Positions 48,481-60,700 of a DNA stretch of 64,000 nucleotides are shown here, piece after piece. Positions within the stretch are counted from its first letter, which is position 1; every line of letters begins with the position of its first letter. Source of the DNA: Tubiluchus corallicola. Lineage: Eukaryota > Priapulida > Priapulimorpha > Priapulimorphida > Tubiluchidae. The translations under genes and the position numbers were made by a program. The notes below the pieces were generated by a model. The model did no database searches and was not told where the DNA came from. It saw only the letters and a list, made by a program, of their open reading frames with translations. The DNA is taken from the NCBI GenBank assembly GCA_030141605.1, contig JAQGDQ010000693.1, forward strand, positions 47,451 to 111,450, given 5' to 3'.

Positions 48481-49857
48481 CAGGGAGATATAGTCATTTG
48501 CAAAAGTATCTGACCACCCCTCAGAAAACAGCATTTATTAGGAAAATATGATTTTATGGAAACATAAAATTCTTTATTGTTGTCAAATCTTGGAAAAATT
48601 AACACAGCGTGTTCGAATTCGTATTCTTATTATATTTAAGAGTCATATTGAAGATATTTCAGTATTTTGTGTGCCCTCCATGAGCATCGATGACTGCTTG
48701 CAGTCGGTGAGGCATACTAGCTGTAAGTGATGCGCAATAGTCTTTCTTGATTTCTTTCACCCACACATCTCTGATCGCGCCAACTAGTGCTGGGGCGCTT
48801 GGAGGCCATTTTTCATCTACTAAATCCTTCATTTGAGACCACAGATTCTCAATTGCATTTAAATCTGGACTATTGCCTGGCCAATCCAAGACCTTGACGT
48901 GATTTTTCATCAAAAATTCCTTCACAAGCTTTAATCAGTTGCAGGGAGCACCGTCCTGCATGAAAATAGTGATTTTGTGGATTGGCATATGCAAAGTTAG
49001 CTTATCCCTCAGTAACTCATATTTTAGTCCATTCATGGTGGTCCCAGGCATTAAATAAATATAGTCCAGCGGTACCATTTGTGCTCATGGCACCCCATAT
49101 CAACTGACTCAGTGACTGTTTCATGGTTGAAGCGGTGTATTTTTCGTTGAACCGTTTGTCGTCGGGTCTACGGACATGATTTTTCCGAACTACGAACTGT
49201 TGTAAAGTTGATTCATCAGAAAAAAGCACTTTGCCCCAGTCTTCGACAGTCCAGTGCTTATGCTTTTTGGAGAAGTCCAATTTCTTCTTTTTCATCAAAG
49301 CTGTCAGTCGTGGCTTTTTAGCGGGTTTGTACGACTTTAGCCCGTATTCTTTGCTGAGTCTATGCAGACACTAACATTAGTACCTTTTCTGAGGAGCTGG
49401 GCATGAATTTTTTGTAGGAACTCATTGGAGATCACGCTGCGATGCGTTTGATGGGAGTTGTTTTGCGCAGCCTACCACTTTTCTTCCGATTGCCATAAAG
49501 TCCTTCCTGATTGAATTTTTGTATCGCTCTTTGAACAGATGATTTAGAGACACTTTATTGTTTCGATATTTCATGCTGTTTCATCCATTTTTGTGAAGTG
49601 CAACAATCTGGGCACCTTTTACTTCTGTCAGCTACAGATTTTTGCTCATTTTTGGTAATCCAAAAAATCGAAAAAGTAATCTAAAAGCACGACAAACTGA
49701 AAATTAATACGAGAAACGATGCTGGAAACGTTATTTAGACAATGAATGTGGCATACAAGAAAGCTGATGCATTCACAATCACGGCTGATGCAATGAATAG
49801 GCAGGGTTGCCAAATTGGCATATTTTTGAAGGTGGTCCAAATTAATGGCCCAGTAAA
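48481..49857 (-). mobile_element. Decayed Tc1-type DNA transposon
   Basis: It encloses the transposase remnant at 48659-49640. The two ends share an imperfect inverted sequence: left ATCTGACCACCCCTC, and right (reverse complement) ATTTGGACCACCTTC. This resembles the inner part of Tc1 termini, and the outermost bases are worn. Ends are approximate. Confidence 0.7.
48659..49640 (-). pseudogene. Tc1/mariner-family transposase pseudogene
   Basis: The - strand shows a full but broken transposase. It has a helix-turn-helix region (EISKQ, SVQRAIQKFNQEGLYG, GRLRKTTP), then HRLSKEYGLKSYKPAKKPRL, the first catalytic Asp in LFSDEST, the second in FMQDGAPCN, and Glu in SPDLNAIENLW. The spacing from the second Asp to Glu is 34 residues, so it is a DD34E Tc1 type. 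A TGA follows PCN, another stop falls after EWTKI at 49017, frameshifts separate the 49298 and 48925 segments, and stops lie in the N-terminal part. It is inactive. Confidence 0.9.
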
Positions 49858-50757
49858 AGAAATGAAGTGCTTAGCAGCATTCGTACAGACATATGGAAGA
49901 AAGTATTGATTAAATCATGTGTTGTGAAATCTTACATTTGGTTTGATAGGATTTTTGAAGAATTTTCGTAATAATTTGCTATTTGCTTTATACTTAAAAA
50001 TCGCTATATGTTAAAACTCTCTGTTATCTATAGACAAGATATTACTTTGTTTGAAGATAGTGTTAAATACTGGAGTGAGTTTATTTAATCCAAAATATAA
50101 ACGAAGAAATTTTCTTTGAATACCTAATTAATATAGTATGTCACACATATATGTACAGGCTAATATATGTGCTTACATCACCTTTATTAACATTGGTTCT
50201 GTAAAAACATATTTATTTATTGAATGGCTGTCAATTTTACCTGCCATTCATTTTTGTAATCAAGGCATGCTTTTGCGAGACACCCCTAAGTCCCTGTCGC
50301 TTCCCGCTGGCTACAGGGTTGCGGCCTTTTGAATTTGTCTAATTACTCTAATTCCACCTATGCATCTAACACCGTGTTCTTCCATTCACCTGTCATAATT
50401 TAACGAGTTATGTGCGAAAAACCTTGCTTATAGGCTCACGCAGACATAGGGCAACCAAGATACTCCTATTCAAGTGTATAACAATGATTCAAATTCATTT
50501 AACAGATTAAAGTCTGGCAACTGTGTACGCAGAGTGCTTATGATGAAACAATCAATTCTTTCAGCGTGACAGACTAGGAAGAAGTGAATCTTGGAAACGG
50601 GTTTTAGATTTCTGCTGCGTATCTTAAAAAATACCCAAACTACCAGTTTTTTTGTTTTGCTATTGCTATTGCTGGTGATATATCGTGGAACAAGCTGAGC
50701 ATTTCCCAGATTTGCTTACTTTCACATTTTAAATTTAATCTTTGAATTTACAATTTC
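49858..50757. other. Upstream region of COA7
   Basis: No coding sequence is evident. The end of this stretch has a good splice acceptor (ACAATTTCAG, AG at 50758-50759), so a 5' UTR intron or a trans-splice site lies just before COA7. No clear TATA box was seen. Confidence 0.45.
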
Positions 50758-50783
50758 AGGTTTCAGTTAGATGATATGGAGGT

Positions 50784-51467
50784 ATGGCTCAGACTTCATA
50801 TGATCTTGATACTGAGGAAGGCATCAAAGAATATTTGAGAAATCTAGGTATTGAATACAGGTTCTCCTGTTACAGTGAGAAAAAACCAGATGGTTGCCAT
50901 CTGCTCGGCGATTATCTAGAGGCAGTAGACAAAGATTTTGAAAAAGCACAAAAAGTTTACAAAGATAATTGCGATAAGAACTTTTTTGGACATAGCTGTT
51001 GTAAGTTTGGAACATATCTAGTTCTCGGTAAAGGTGGTTTAAAGAAGGATATTGAACAGGCTTATAAGTATTTTACAGCAGGCTGTGAAAATTCTTCTGG
51101 AGTTGGTTGTTATCACGCTGGGTTGCTAATCAACAGTGGTGAAATTGGAGATAAAAAAGACAAGGTAACAGCAGCACAGCTGTTTGAGAAAGGTTGCGAA
51201 TTGGATAATCCTCAAAGCTGTTACCATATCAGTGGTCTCCTCCTTCAAGGCGGAGATATACCTCGTGACTTGAAGAGAGCTTTCAAATTTTCATTGAAAG
51301 CATGTGAGATGGACAATCCATATGCTTGTGCCAATGTGAGCATGATGTATAAGAAAGGAGATGGAGTGAAAGCAGATAAAGCTCTCTCAGAAAAGTATAA
51401 GAAAATTGCAGAAGAGCTCCAAGACGCTCACAAAAAAGAACAACGCAGATTGAAGTTAAACGAATAA
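50784..51467 (+). CDS. COA7: Cytochrome c oxidase assembly factor 7 (Sel1-repeat protein)
   Basis: An intact 227-residue protein from a single exon, matching COA7 (about 231 residues in human) in length and layout. Five Sel1-like helix pairs each carry a Cys pair about eight to nine residues apart: CYSEKKPDGC, CDKNFFGHSC, CENSSGVGC, CELDNPQSC and CEMDNPYAC. In COA7 these pairs form disulfides in the mitochondrial intermembrane space, where the protein supports complex IV assembly and binds haem. There is no cleavable presequence, as expected for a MIA40-type import substrate. The ATG at 50784 is chosen because nearby upstream ATGs (50771, 50776) are out of frame. It ends 38 bp before THUMPD1. 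Confidence 0.94.
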   Translation: MAQTSYDLDTEEGIKEYLRNLGIEYRFSCYSEKKPDGCHLLGDYLEAVDKDFEKAQKVYKDNCDKNFFGHSCCKFGTYLVLGKGGLKKDIEQAYKYFTAGCENSSGVGCYHAGLLINSGEIGDKKDKVTAAQLFEKGCELDNPQSCYHISGLLLQGGDIPRDLKRAFKFSLKACEMDNPYACANVSMMYKKGDGVKADKALSEKYKKIAEELQDAHKKEQRRLKLNE

Positions 51468-51505
51468 TTTCTCTTTAGTTGACTGCAGTTTCAAATAATA
51501 ACGTC
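51468..51505 (+). promoter_or_regulatory. Candidate internal (trans-)splice acceptor between COA7 and THUMPD1
   Basis: The 38-bp gap starts with TTTCTCTTTAG, a strong pyrimidine tract plus AG at 51477-51478, 27 bases before the THUMPD1 ATG. A second AG lies at 51487-51488. There is no AATAAA in the gap. The layout fits trans-splicing in an operon, or alternative cis-splicing from a shared 5' exon. Confidence 0.5.
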
Positions 51506-52441
51506 ATGGGAAAGCGAAGGAAAAATTATTATGCTAAGCCTGCAAAGAAAATTCGAAGAACGCAAAGGATATTGCAACCTGGAATGAAGGGAGTTCTTGT
51601 CACTTATAACAACCAACCAGATCGAGTCATCATGAAAGAGGTATTTAACGTGTTAAACGAATATGCCGACAAGTTATATGGCAATGAACTGACAGAAAGT
51701 GGAGCTAAAGATTCTTCCTCAAATAACGATATTGAAACAGAGCTTCAAAAAGAAGTAACTGATATTAAAAGTAGTACTAGTGAAGTAAAACGATTTGAGT
51801 GTGTTGAGAGCTTAGCCTCAAATTGCTTATTTTTTTCCACTTCTTTGCCTGATCCTACCGAATTGGTGCAAAACATATTTGCTGATGTTCTAGACACGAA
51901 ACTGCAAAAGTCGCGATTTATAAGCAGAATGCTTCCGATTAGAGCAACTTGTAAAGCTTATTTCAGTGATATTAAGAAAACAGCTGATCAGTTGTTTGAT
52001 GATATATTTGCAACAAAACTACTAGAAGGTAAAACATTTATGGTTCTTTACAAAGCGAGAAACAATAATTCTGCTCCTGCTAAGATGGACGTTATAAAAA
52101 CTTTGGCCGACTTGATTGTTGAAAAGAATCCTGCTCATAGAGTCAATTTAATGGACCCAGATTTTACCGTTCTAGTAGAAATTATGCAAAAAATTTGTTG
52201 CTTAGGTGTGGTGGAAAACTATACTAAATTCAAGAAGTATAATTTAACAAGTCTGTGCAGTGTATTTAACACTGCAAGTGAAGCAAGTACTGTTCCTGCT
52301 GTTAGCACAGTAACCACAAATATTGCATCCGAGTGTGAAAGTGAGGAAAACTCTGTTAAAAACGAATGTCTTTCACAAGTTTATCCTAACATCAGTGAGC
52401 TTGTCCAACTTGACACTAAAAGCGAAAATGTAAAAACCTGA
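51506..52441 (+). CDS. THUMPD1: THUMP domain-containing protein 1 (tRNA acetylation adaptor)
   Basis: Single-exon protein of 311 residues starting at MGKRRKNYYAKP; the open frame extends nine codons upstream but has no ATG. A basic Lys/Arg-rich N-terminus (residues 2-24) and GMKGVLVTYNNQPDR open the protein, followed by an acidic linker. The THUMP domain then spans roughly residues 130-250: RMLPIRATCKAY, TFMVLYKARNNN and NPAHRVNLMDPDFTVLVEI. The C-terminal tail is low-complexity. THUMPD1 (yeast Tan1) binds tRNA-Ser and tRNA-Leu and recruits the NAT10/Kre33 acetyltransferase to make N4-acetylcytidine in the D-arm. The frame is intact and lies 38 bp after COA7 on the same strand. Confidence 0.93.
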   Translation: MGKRRKNYYAKPAKKIRRTQRILQPGMKGVLVTYNNQPDRVIMKEVFNVLNEYADKLYGNELTESGAKDSSSNNDIETELQKEVTDIKSSTSEVKRFECVESLASNCLFFSTSLPDPTELVQNIFADVLDTKLQKSRFISRMLPIRATCKAYFSDIKKTADQLFDDIFATKLLEGKTFMVLYKARNNNSAPAKMDVIKTLADLIVEKNPAHRVNLMDPDFTVLVEIMQKICCLGVVENYTKFKKYNLTSLCSVFNTASEASTVPAVSTVTTNIASECESEENSVKNECLSQVYPNISELVQLDTKSENVKT

Positions 52442-53899
52442 GTTAAATTTTTTCTAATGTAAATTATCCATCTTCATACTTTCTGACTCATTGTGTTTAT
52501 GTCTTTGCCTTGCTGAGTTTGAAAAATTTTGCAGGTGAAACAAACTTGCAAAATTTTCTCAGTAGACCAAGTCGGTTTGATCAGGGCCGTCTGTACCACT
52601 TGGCAAACCAGACAGTTGCCTTGGACACCAAATTTTGTGGGGGCACCAAGTTCTAGAAGTAATTCTTTAATTTTTAAATTTTACTGGAATGCAGTAAAAT
52701 GCATAATTAAATTAAATGAATTTCCTGCATTATTTTCAAGCAGGGAAATGTATATGATTCATTTGTGATAACATGGATCTGCCTTACTGCAACAAACACT
52801 TCCACTTTTGCTTTAAATAGATTCCATAGATTTATGCCATTTCAGGCACATGCCATAGATGCGTTACACTACTTTTGCTCATAATTTCTATTGTATCTAA
52901 CCATACACTGAGCAGCAGAACACTTTCTTGCAATAGCATTTATCTAACTATGACATATAAACTTATAAGAAATTGAAACCTTCAGCCTTCAAGAATTAAT
53001 GTTGGAAATGAATGTAAAAAAGCTGGTGTACATTCGATTATTTGAACAGCAAAAAAGATTCATTAATGAAGTGTTTACAACCGGAGCATAGTTATGGTTG
53101 TACATTTTGTGAAAATAATGAAATGGAAATACTTGAAAAAGAGGAGTTGAGGATGTGTACATAAAGAGTATGTGTGTGTACGTGCTGCAGAAACTACAGA
53201 AATTTTGGTTGCTCCTCAGGGCCCAGATTGAATGGTCTTATAAATTCAACTTCAAACTCAATCAATACCAAGCTGTTATTGAAAGTTAATTAATATGCTA
53301 TTCTGCATATTTAAGCCTAACACCATTAGGCACCATAGCCAGGGGCATATTTACCAATGGCTTAATGAGGCTGTAGTATAGAGCAGCAAATTTTTAGGGT
53401 GCCATATTATAGGGGATTGTTATCCAGGGTTTTTTTTTAAATTATTCTTACCATGACCTTTAACCTTAGTTTTAATGTGCGAGTTGTAGAAGTCCATGTA
53501 TTTATCCTGGAACATTTCCATGGCATCATTAACTTCTTGAGTGCACAAGACTTCATTCCAAGAGACATTAGTCAAAGCATCTGTAAAAGTGGCTTTAATA
53601 TTTTCAGGATAAAGAATACTCAGGAAGGTGATCCGTCATGTCAGTTAGTTACGTGCAATAAAAGCATGGTCGATACTGTTTATAAAAATATTATCAATTA
53701 GAGTGGACGTAAATTCAGTTATTCTTGTAGGGATTGTATCATTGGAAATACATGGGTGGCAAGCATGTGTGTTGCAGGAGAATTACCCAGTCGACAGTAG
53801 ATACAACCAACGATAGTTTTTTCCCTGATTCGTTAATTCAACAAAAATACATTCTAAGTCATCATCACAAACCATTAGATAATTGCGAATGAAATAATA
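52442..53899. other. Gene-free region with transposon-end fragments
   Basis: At 52583-52680 the sequence CAGGGCCGTCTGTACCA followed by GGCAAACCAGACAGTTGCC and GGGGGCACCAAG has the look of a common invertebrate DNA-transposon terminus. At 53341-53420 a similar worn block (AGGGGCATATTTACC, then AGGGTGCCATATTATAGG) appears. I see no gene. Confidence 0.4.
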
Positions 53900-54020
53900 A
53901 ACATGATTGCTAATCAAAAATCTCTAGTGTCCTACATGGGCTGCTCATGTACGACACTACTTTTAGCACATGGGTTTTACTGGAAATGTCCTACTTGGGC
54001 TAGTGGGTTACTCGGCGCCC
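53900..54020. mobile_element. End fragment of the family B MITE
   Basis: It carries CTAGTGTCCTACATGGGCTG, then CATGTACGACAC, and ends CTAGTGGGTTACTCGGCGCCC. This aligns with the reverse complement of 42771-42890. The other end of this copy is not recognisable. Confidence 0.75.
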
Positions 54021-55084
54021 TACAGTGGGACAGGCCCAACCCCCTGGCTTGTACGCCTATATGAATGTACTCAAGAGGCACAACAGTCACACCAAGGTGG
54101 AACTGATTTCGCCTGACACATTTTTGAGCTGAATGAGCACAAACCAGCCATAGAAAAGAGAGACAGGGAAAGTGAAGAAAGATAATAAATGAATATAAAC
54201 GAGCAAAAACGTTAAAGAAATAAAAATAACAGGTTATGATTATGTGTGCAAGCTGTGAAACATAATATGAATATACCAATGCAGAATCAAAAACAAAATA
54301 TATTTTATTAATGCAGATAGTACTAGTGATAAGCTTTATATGTACTTATACCTAAATATATGTTTCCGTATGTCCATGGACACTCATATACATACATCTA
54401 CAATCTACATACACGTAAACAGAAAAGGCAAGATGTCATAATAAACAGTATAATTTATCGATGCCGTAAATGTAGAGTGACGTGACATGCATGTTATCAT
54501 GATAGTAACACAGCATGATATGTATATGTTTATGATATATGCTGTAGTAAAACTTTCCGTACCAACATCGTGTGTAGCGTAGTCGTGAAAAATCCTTGCA
54601 ACAAATCGTACGTGAATCAAAATTTGTCGCACAACTGTCATGCGCAAGTTTCTTCTACTGCTCAACGCAAACGGCCCAGATTTGAAAGGTGAAAAACGCT
54701 TGAAAATATCATTTAAATCATAACTGAGAAGTTATTGTCAAGAATCAAGATAATTGAAGGCACGGAACTACTGATATAAATTTTGTTTTTCTGCGGTTTA
54801 AGTTGTCGTTTGTGTTGATAAAACGATTTTCTAAAAGTGGACGTCGTCAACTCGGCTTTTACTGTTTTAGTTTTAATACTTACTAGTTTTTTAATAGGTT
54901 ACACTTTATAGGGGGGATACTTCAGTAACGTTTCCAATACAAATCATAAGATTTATAGAATAAAAACAATAATTAGGTGCTTGAGTTTGTCAATGAAATT
55001 TTATGAGGTGTGAGTTTGAAGAAAAACTCGTGCTTCATTATGATTTACTGAAAACATTGCCGTTTACCGCATCTAGCCTATATA
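54021..55084. other. Intergenic, nothing recognised
   Basis: AT-rich sequence with no coding or RNA gene signal that I can support. Confidence 0.5.
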
Positions 55085-55429
55085 CAGTGTTCCCTCACTT
55101 ATCGCGGGTGTTCCGTTCCAGGCCCACCCGCGATAAGTGAATTTCCGCGAAGTAGGGACGCTATATATATTTTAGTAGTTATAGTATACATTATTTTATT
55201 TTTAAGTCTTTATAAACCCTCCTCACACTCTTATACATAACCTATACATGCAAAATTCGTCAGATCTATACATTACTGTACAATACGTACTATGCATGTG
55301 CAAAAATACTTTAGGTGGAGTACCACGAACAGCAAAAATACTGCGATCAATATTTACATTAATATTTTTGAAAACCCGCGAAACAGCGAGTCCATGATAA
55401 ACGAACCACGAAGTAGCGAGGGAACACTG
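55085..55429. mobile_element. Tigger-like MITE
   Basis: 345 bp with inverted termini CAGTGTTCCCTCACT (left) and, as reverse complement, CAGTGTTCCCTCGCT (right). Inside are GCGATAAGTGAATTTCCGCG and CCCGCGAAACAGCGAG. The text 'TTCCCTCGCTACTTCG' is typical of Tigger/pogo-family ends. It has no ORF and is flanked by TA on the left and TT on the right. Confidence 0.75.
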
Positions 55430-55689
55430 TTCCTCAATTGCACTACTACAATGCCCTAAATTTGCGAAGAAAATGTGTGGTGTATGGCCAGTTCAAATAT
55501 GGCACTGGTGATTACTTACCATAACGGTGAGCACGTTGTGAAATTTTTCGTGTAACAAAACAGTTATCCGCACATAGATGGTAGAAGATTCATTGGGCCG
55601 TTTGGCACCCTTTGTGGATGGATATTTGCTGAAAAACCTGTGCTCTGCCTCCAATCATACCTCCAAGGTATTAATAATGCATAAATATT

Positions 55690-56135
55690 GCATAGTGCAT
55701 AAATATTTGGCTAGTGCATTTTTGAAACCGTGTATTGTGTGTAGTCCTATAACTTCTTCCGATAAGAAATTCCATAGATATGTTTCAGCATTTGAGAAGC
55801 CATGCTTGTATCGCTCGGTGTTAGCTCTGTGCTTGTAAAGTTAAAGTGAATGACTTCTGGTGCAAATATCACTTAAAGTGAAGAGTTTTCTGATTTATCT
55901 CGGTGAGTCCATCTAAGATCTTGGGCAACTTGATCAGTCCACGTTGTTTACAAGAAGATAATCGATGGAGTCCAAGATGTAGTTTCCCAGCATGTGATAG
56001 ACTGTCTAGCCCTAGGATCATGTTGACTGCTCCTTCTTGCACTCATACTAGGATGCCGATGTCCTTCTGAACGTATGTGTCCCAAACTTGACTTGCATAG
56101 TCTAGCTGAGGTCTGATGATAGATATCACATAAGA
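55690..56135 (-). mobile_element. LINE 3' ORF fragment (RT C-terminus)
   Basis: The - strand encodes, with several stops, SIIRPQLDYASQVWDTYVQK, then VQ-G-A-MILGL, LHLGLHRLSSCKQRG, and finally ETYLWNFLSEEVIGL with FKNALAKY. This is the conserved C-terminal order of CR1/RTE-like LINE polymerases. It is a 5'-truncated, inactive copy. Confidence 0.75.
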
Positions 56136-57736
56136 TGACCTTGAGTTGATTGTTTTTTAATATAAGTGCAAGAAGTTGATACTTATGGATGGTTCATAGG
56201 TTAAAATGGTTAAAATAGTCTGCATTTTAATAGGGCAGTGTTTGCATGCTGGCAGTAATTTAACTGTCAAATATCTATGAATGAAATGGTGGAAGATACC
56301 TGTAATGTTTACTTTCTAATAAATACTACAAAAATTAGAAGCTATGTTTTAATACTGGTATCGTTGCTGGGTATGTTTTGCAGCGAAGGGCCATACAGCA
56401 CAAAAACACAAAAAGTTTGTCTTCTAAAATATCTATTTTATTCGTATTTTCATGACTTATGTTTTATGTATTTTCATTAGCAATACAGTTGCTATCTTCA
56501 AACATTATTTCAGTTATTGTTACACACTCACCTAGGAATTAATTAGTAGTTTATAAGCATACCAGGCACACATGGAGTTAAGTGATTTAAAACTGTGATG
56601 CTTAGCAAGATGAAACTTTGTTACTTATGTTAGATATTGTTCCTTAAACTTTCTTAGAACATATTAAGAAACAAGCCGTTGATTTCGTATGGCACTTGCA
56701 ACAACTTGAAAACAATTATTCTGCAGACTATCTCACCCATCTAGGCACTTCTTATGCCCGATGTTGCTGTTACTAACTGAACAAAATTCTTTTGAGTGTC
56801 ATAAAGTAATTAAACTGTGAAGTTTTTAAAACGCACTTGACTCGTAAGTACTGGTTCGTAACTAGGTGGTGGCAACTATATTTGAAGCCAACCACAAATC
56901 ATCGAGTCAGCAAGATAACACTTTTAGTTTAAACTGTTATGAAACTTAACTAACAGTAATGTTAATTTAATATAATATACTGAAATTTTAGTACTGCAGA
57001 TTGGCGGGATCTGGAACGACAGCTGCACTACTGCTAAAATCAATATATCTTATCTTCATAACAGCAGGCCTGTTTACGGAATGAGATCGCTACAATGTCA
57101 GATACTGCACGTGCACGTATAATTATTCATGGACGTTTTGGCATTGTGAAGATTTTGAATACAATGGAGTATTTAGGGACAAATTGCAGTGTATGCACGC
57201 GAATGAAAAAATATTAAAGTTAGAATTACGTTGTAACTTTATTCAGTATTAGAACTTGGAACAGTTTTGTCTTTTTTGCTAATGATGGGTTGAAAACATA
57301 TAAACTTTCTTCTATTAAAATTTTAAATGAAAATTTCTGTTCCTTTGCCAGGAGTAATATCCTATGGACTATAGCCTCAAAGATTTTCTAGCTCTGCTAC
57401 AGGCCTTTAGCCCAGGTCTAGTTTGTTAACTGTTGAATGATTTGAATCCATTCCATATGATGATAGACCAGTTTCTTGTTTGTAATCTTGAGCGTTAAGT
57501 TGCTGGTTAACAGCTCATTGAGCTCAGTGCTTGGGTGTCTGCACAGTCTGGCCTCTGATATCAGTGATTTTACCGATGCAGTCTGGAATTAGAAAGAAAG
57601 ACTCTACTGCTCACCCATTAATTAATATCTCTCTTGTACGCTGACAGCTGGGTTTTCACACGTTCACTTTAGTATTTTTCTTTCTTACAATAGCATTTTA
57701 TATTGAGAAAATAGTACTATTCATTTTGCTTTTTAG
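56136..57736. other. Upstream region of the coiled-coil gene
   Basis: No coding sequence recognised. A splice acceptor (TTGCTTTTTAG, ending 57736) implies a 5' UTR exon further upstream, or trans-splicing. Confidence 0.4.
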
Positions 57737-57776
57737 GCATACAGTTTAGCAATAAAGCTAATAAGTAAACAGACAC

Positions 57777-60700
57777 ATGGCTGATACTCCTGAATCGCAA
57801 AGGTACCGATTATTAACTGACATAAAGGTTAGTAATCTCATTTTTTAAAATTATTTTTCATTTACTTTTGTTTGATTAAATTTGTGAAATACCGTAAACT
57901 TTGTATGTATGTTAGTGTAAAAAGACATGCCATTCAACATAAAGAAGTTTTTGAAGTACCTTATGACAATGACATTCAGTAATTGTGGAAATTTAACACA
58001 TACACACAGTAGACTTATATAAACTTTATTAAGGCACATTTAATAACCTTTCATTATTTTTTTACTAAAATTTAATTTATTAATTTCTTATTACTACCTA
58101 CTTTATAATACTTTATTCTACGTTCGAAACAAGTTCCACCTGTTGCCTGTTTGCTTGTCCTTGTCACAAGTTTTTACATAACTTCGGAAGACTTTCTTCT
58201 TAAAGATATTTTCTTCTTGAACATATACTACTTAGAGAGAGTCCTACAATTATCCAGTTTTTAGGTACTGTGCAAAATCGATTTTTTGTGGGTATTGAGT
58301 TACTAATTTTAAAATTTGTTTATTAGGATAAATTTGAAAAATGTCAGGAGCTGCAGTCACGTGCAGGAAGCGGAATTACTGAGTCAACCTTGCAAACTCG
58401 GGAACGACTGCACGAGCTTCATCTTGAGGAGAAAAACATACTGATCCGCAATTTAGAGTCATCAGTTGAGGAATTACAGCAGCTTCTGTTAGCCAAGGAC
58501 AAAAAGAAAGAAAAACGTAAATTTAAAGCTTGTTTTGGTTTCTTATATTAATGCATTTTAACAAGTTTGCTATAAATATATATATTATAAAATTACGTGT
58601 GACATTTCTTTTTTGGTTTTGCCATTCTGTACTTGTGCAATTCTGGCAAGATAGTCAGACAGAAAATGCAAAACTACATACATGCATTTGGCATTGTCTT
58701 GACCCAGTTTTCATTTAACCATTTTAATGAAATTTTAGTTCCTTGTGTGATTAGGTGGACTTACAACGAAAGATCAGTTTTAACTCTATCGGACATTTTA
58801 ATGTGGTTACAAACACTTGTGTTAACAGGAGCTATGCAGCAGATTTTTGCTACACGTTATCAAAATAATGCACTCATATCTCAGCTTGCCGGTCAAAAGC
58901 CGGGAGACGTCGGTCTGAATTTGCTGATTGTCTTTTTTTTCCGATACTAAACTAATACAGTAGGCGCCATGTATTAGACTCACGGTAATGTAGAATCAAT
59001 CACCTAATTGTCTCAAAAACGTCTAGTTTTTGCTCCTATGCAAAAGTTTATAAAAATTGTCGGAGTCAAATAATTGACTATACACATGGTTACGCTAATC
59101 TAATGATATAAACAAAGTGACGGCTTGCCATCTAGCTGTCCGCTCGCGAAACAACATAACTTTGTCCGCGGTATGCGGGACTTTTCAACAGTCCAGATTT
59201 TGTCCGATTCTTCCGATATCCGTCAAAGCGAGGTCCAGCAATAGAGACATGAGTGTATTATGAAAACTACTGTTTATAATTTTGCACTATTTTGTTTGTG
59301 TTAAAATATTTGTGGTTTATTTATGACAGGCGGCCCAGGGAGACCAGCCACACCCAAGCCAAAAGAGAGTATTAAATTGCTGTCAAATCAAGTATCGGCT
59401 CTGCAGAAAGATTTGAAAAGTGCACAGCAGCGGATACTTGATCTGGAGCAGAAGAATGTCGAGTTAGCCATCAGTTCCTCCAAGCCAGAAGAACAGTTAC
59501 TAGAAACGTCGTTTGACAAAGACTGTGTAAGTTACCAATTTTTTTCTCAGCCGTAACTTGTACTATTTTAAGAATACGTATTTTTTATCTCACAACAAAG
59601 TCCTATTTATTCCAATCCTCAAAAACTATCATCCAAGCATCATTTTCTTTGCATTAGACACGATCAGTTCTTCACCAATAGTATGAGCTTTTTTGTTTTT
59701 GTGATTCGCAAAGAAACATCACAAGAGACTTCCTGTGCCTATTCATTAGACTGATAAAATCGCCTGCTCTACCAAAGCGAACACCTCTCTCAAACAAGAC
59801 AATTTCCCTTCAAAAAAAAGTGTGATCAGGAGCTTCATATGCCACATGCTTCGATTGAAGACATCATTCCAACTTGTTATGTTTCAAACATTCGGTTGAG
59901 GTCATTTCATAACAAAGTACACCTTGAGGAACTAATGGTAAATTCATGAACTCCTTTTTTTTGTAATGGCAGTTCGTGCCTTAACAAAATTAAGTCCTGG
60001 TACAATGAACTCATCCCAATAATAAGACTAGGAGTAATCACTGTTGGAGTTGAATTCCTGGCTGAAATTTAAGCTGATTACAATTTATGAGACATGCAAT
60101 TAAGCATGAAGGTTACAATGTGAGAAACAAAGAACAAATGAATTTACCTCTCAGGATATTATAGGATAATTGCAAAATGGGTATATGTTTGTTTTGGCAT
60201 TCTACTTAGCTGTGTAGTTCAAGGCCCTGGGGCATGCTAAACCCGCATATGAACTGCTATTGCTGAAATCATTACTTTTTGGATTTTTCCAGATAGGCAT
60301 GGCCTGGGTTTGGGAATCACATGGCCATAAAGAGTTTGAATTTTTTACATGAATTATTGATTTAAAGTATATCTAGTAATTGATTCGTGTTTGGTCATAG
60401 TACGATCAATGTAGTGATACTTTCTAAAACATATATTTCTTGAATATTTTCCTTTTAATTTTATTATATCCATAAACTAAACTTATTTTTAGGTTTTAGG
60501 ACGTGAAAACACAGTGCTGAACATTCAACAGCGTGTACTTGCAGCTGACAACGAAAAATTGCGAGATGACTTGCAAGAGATGAAGCAAAGGTACCAGGCC
60601 TCCTTGTTAAAAAGTGAAAGGTTGCAGTCGCAACTTGAGTTTCAGTGTGAATTAATTGACACACTGAAATCATTACAACAGAATATTATTGAAGTTTTAG

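Noticed and set aside
59640-59950. Decayed - strand coding-like sequence in the coiled-coil gene intron
   Set aside because: The fragments between stops do not match a family I can name, so I made no feature.
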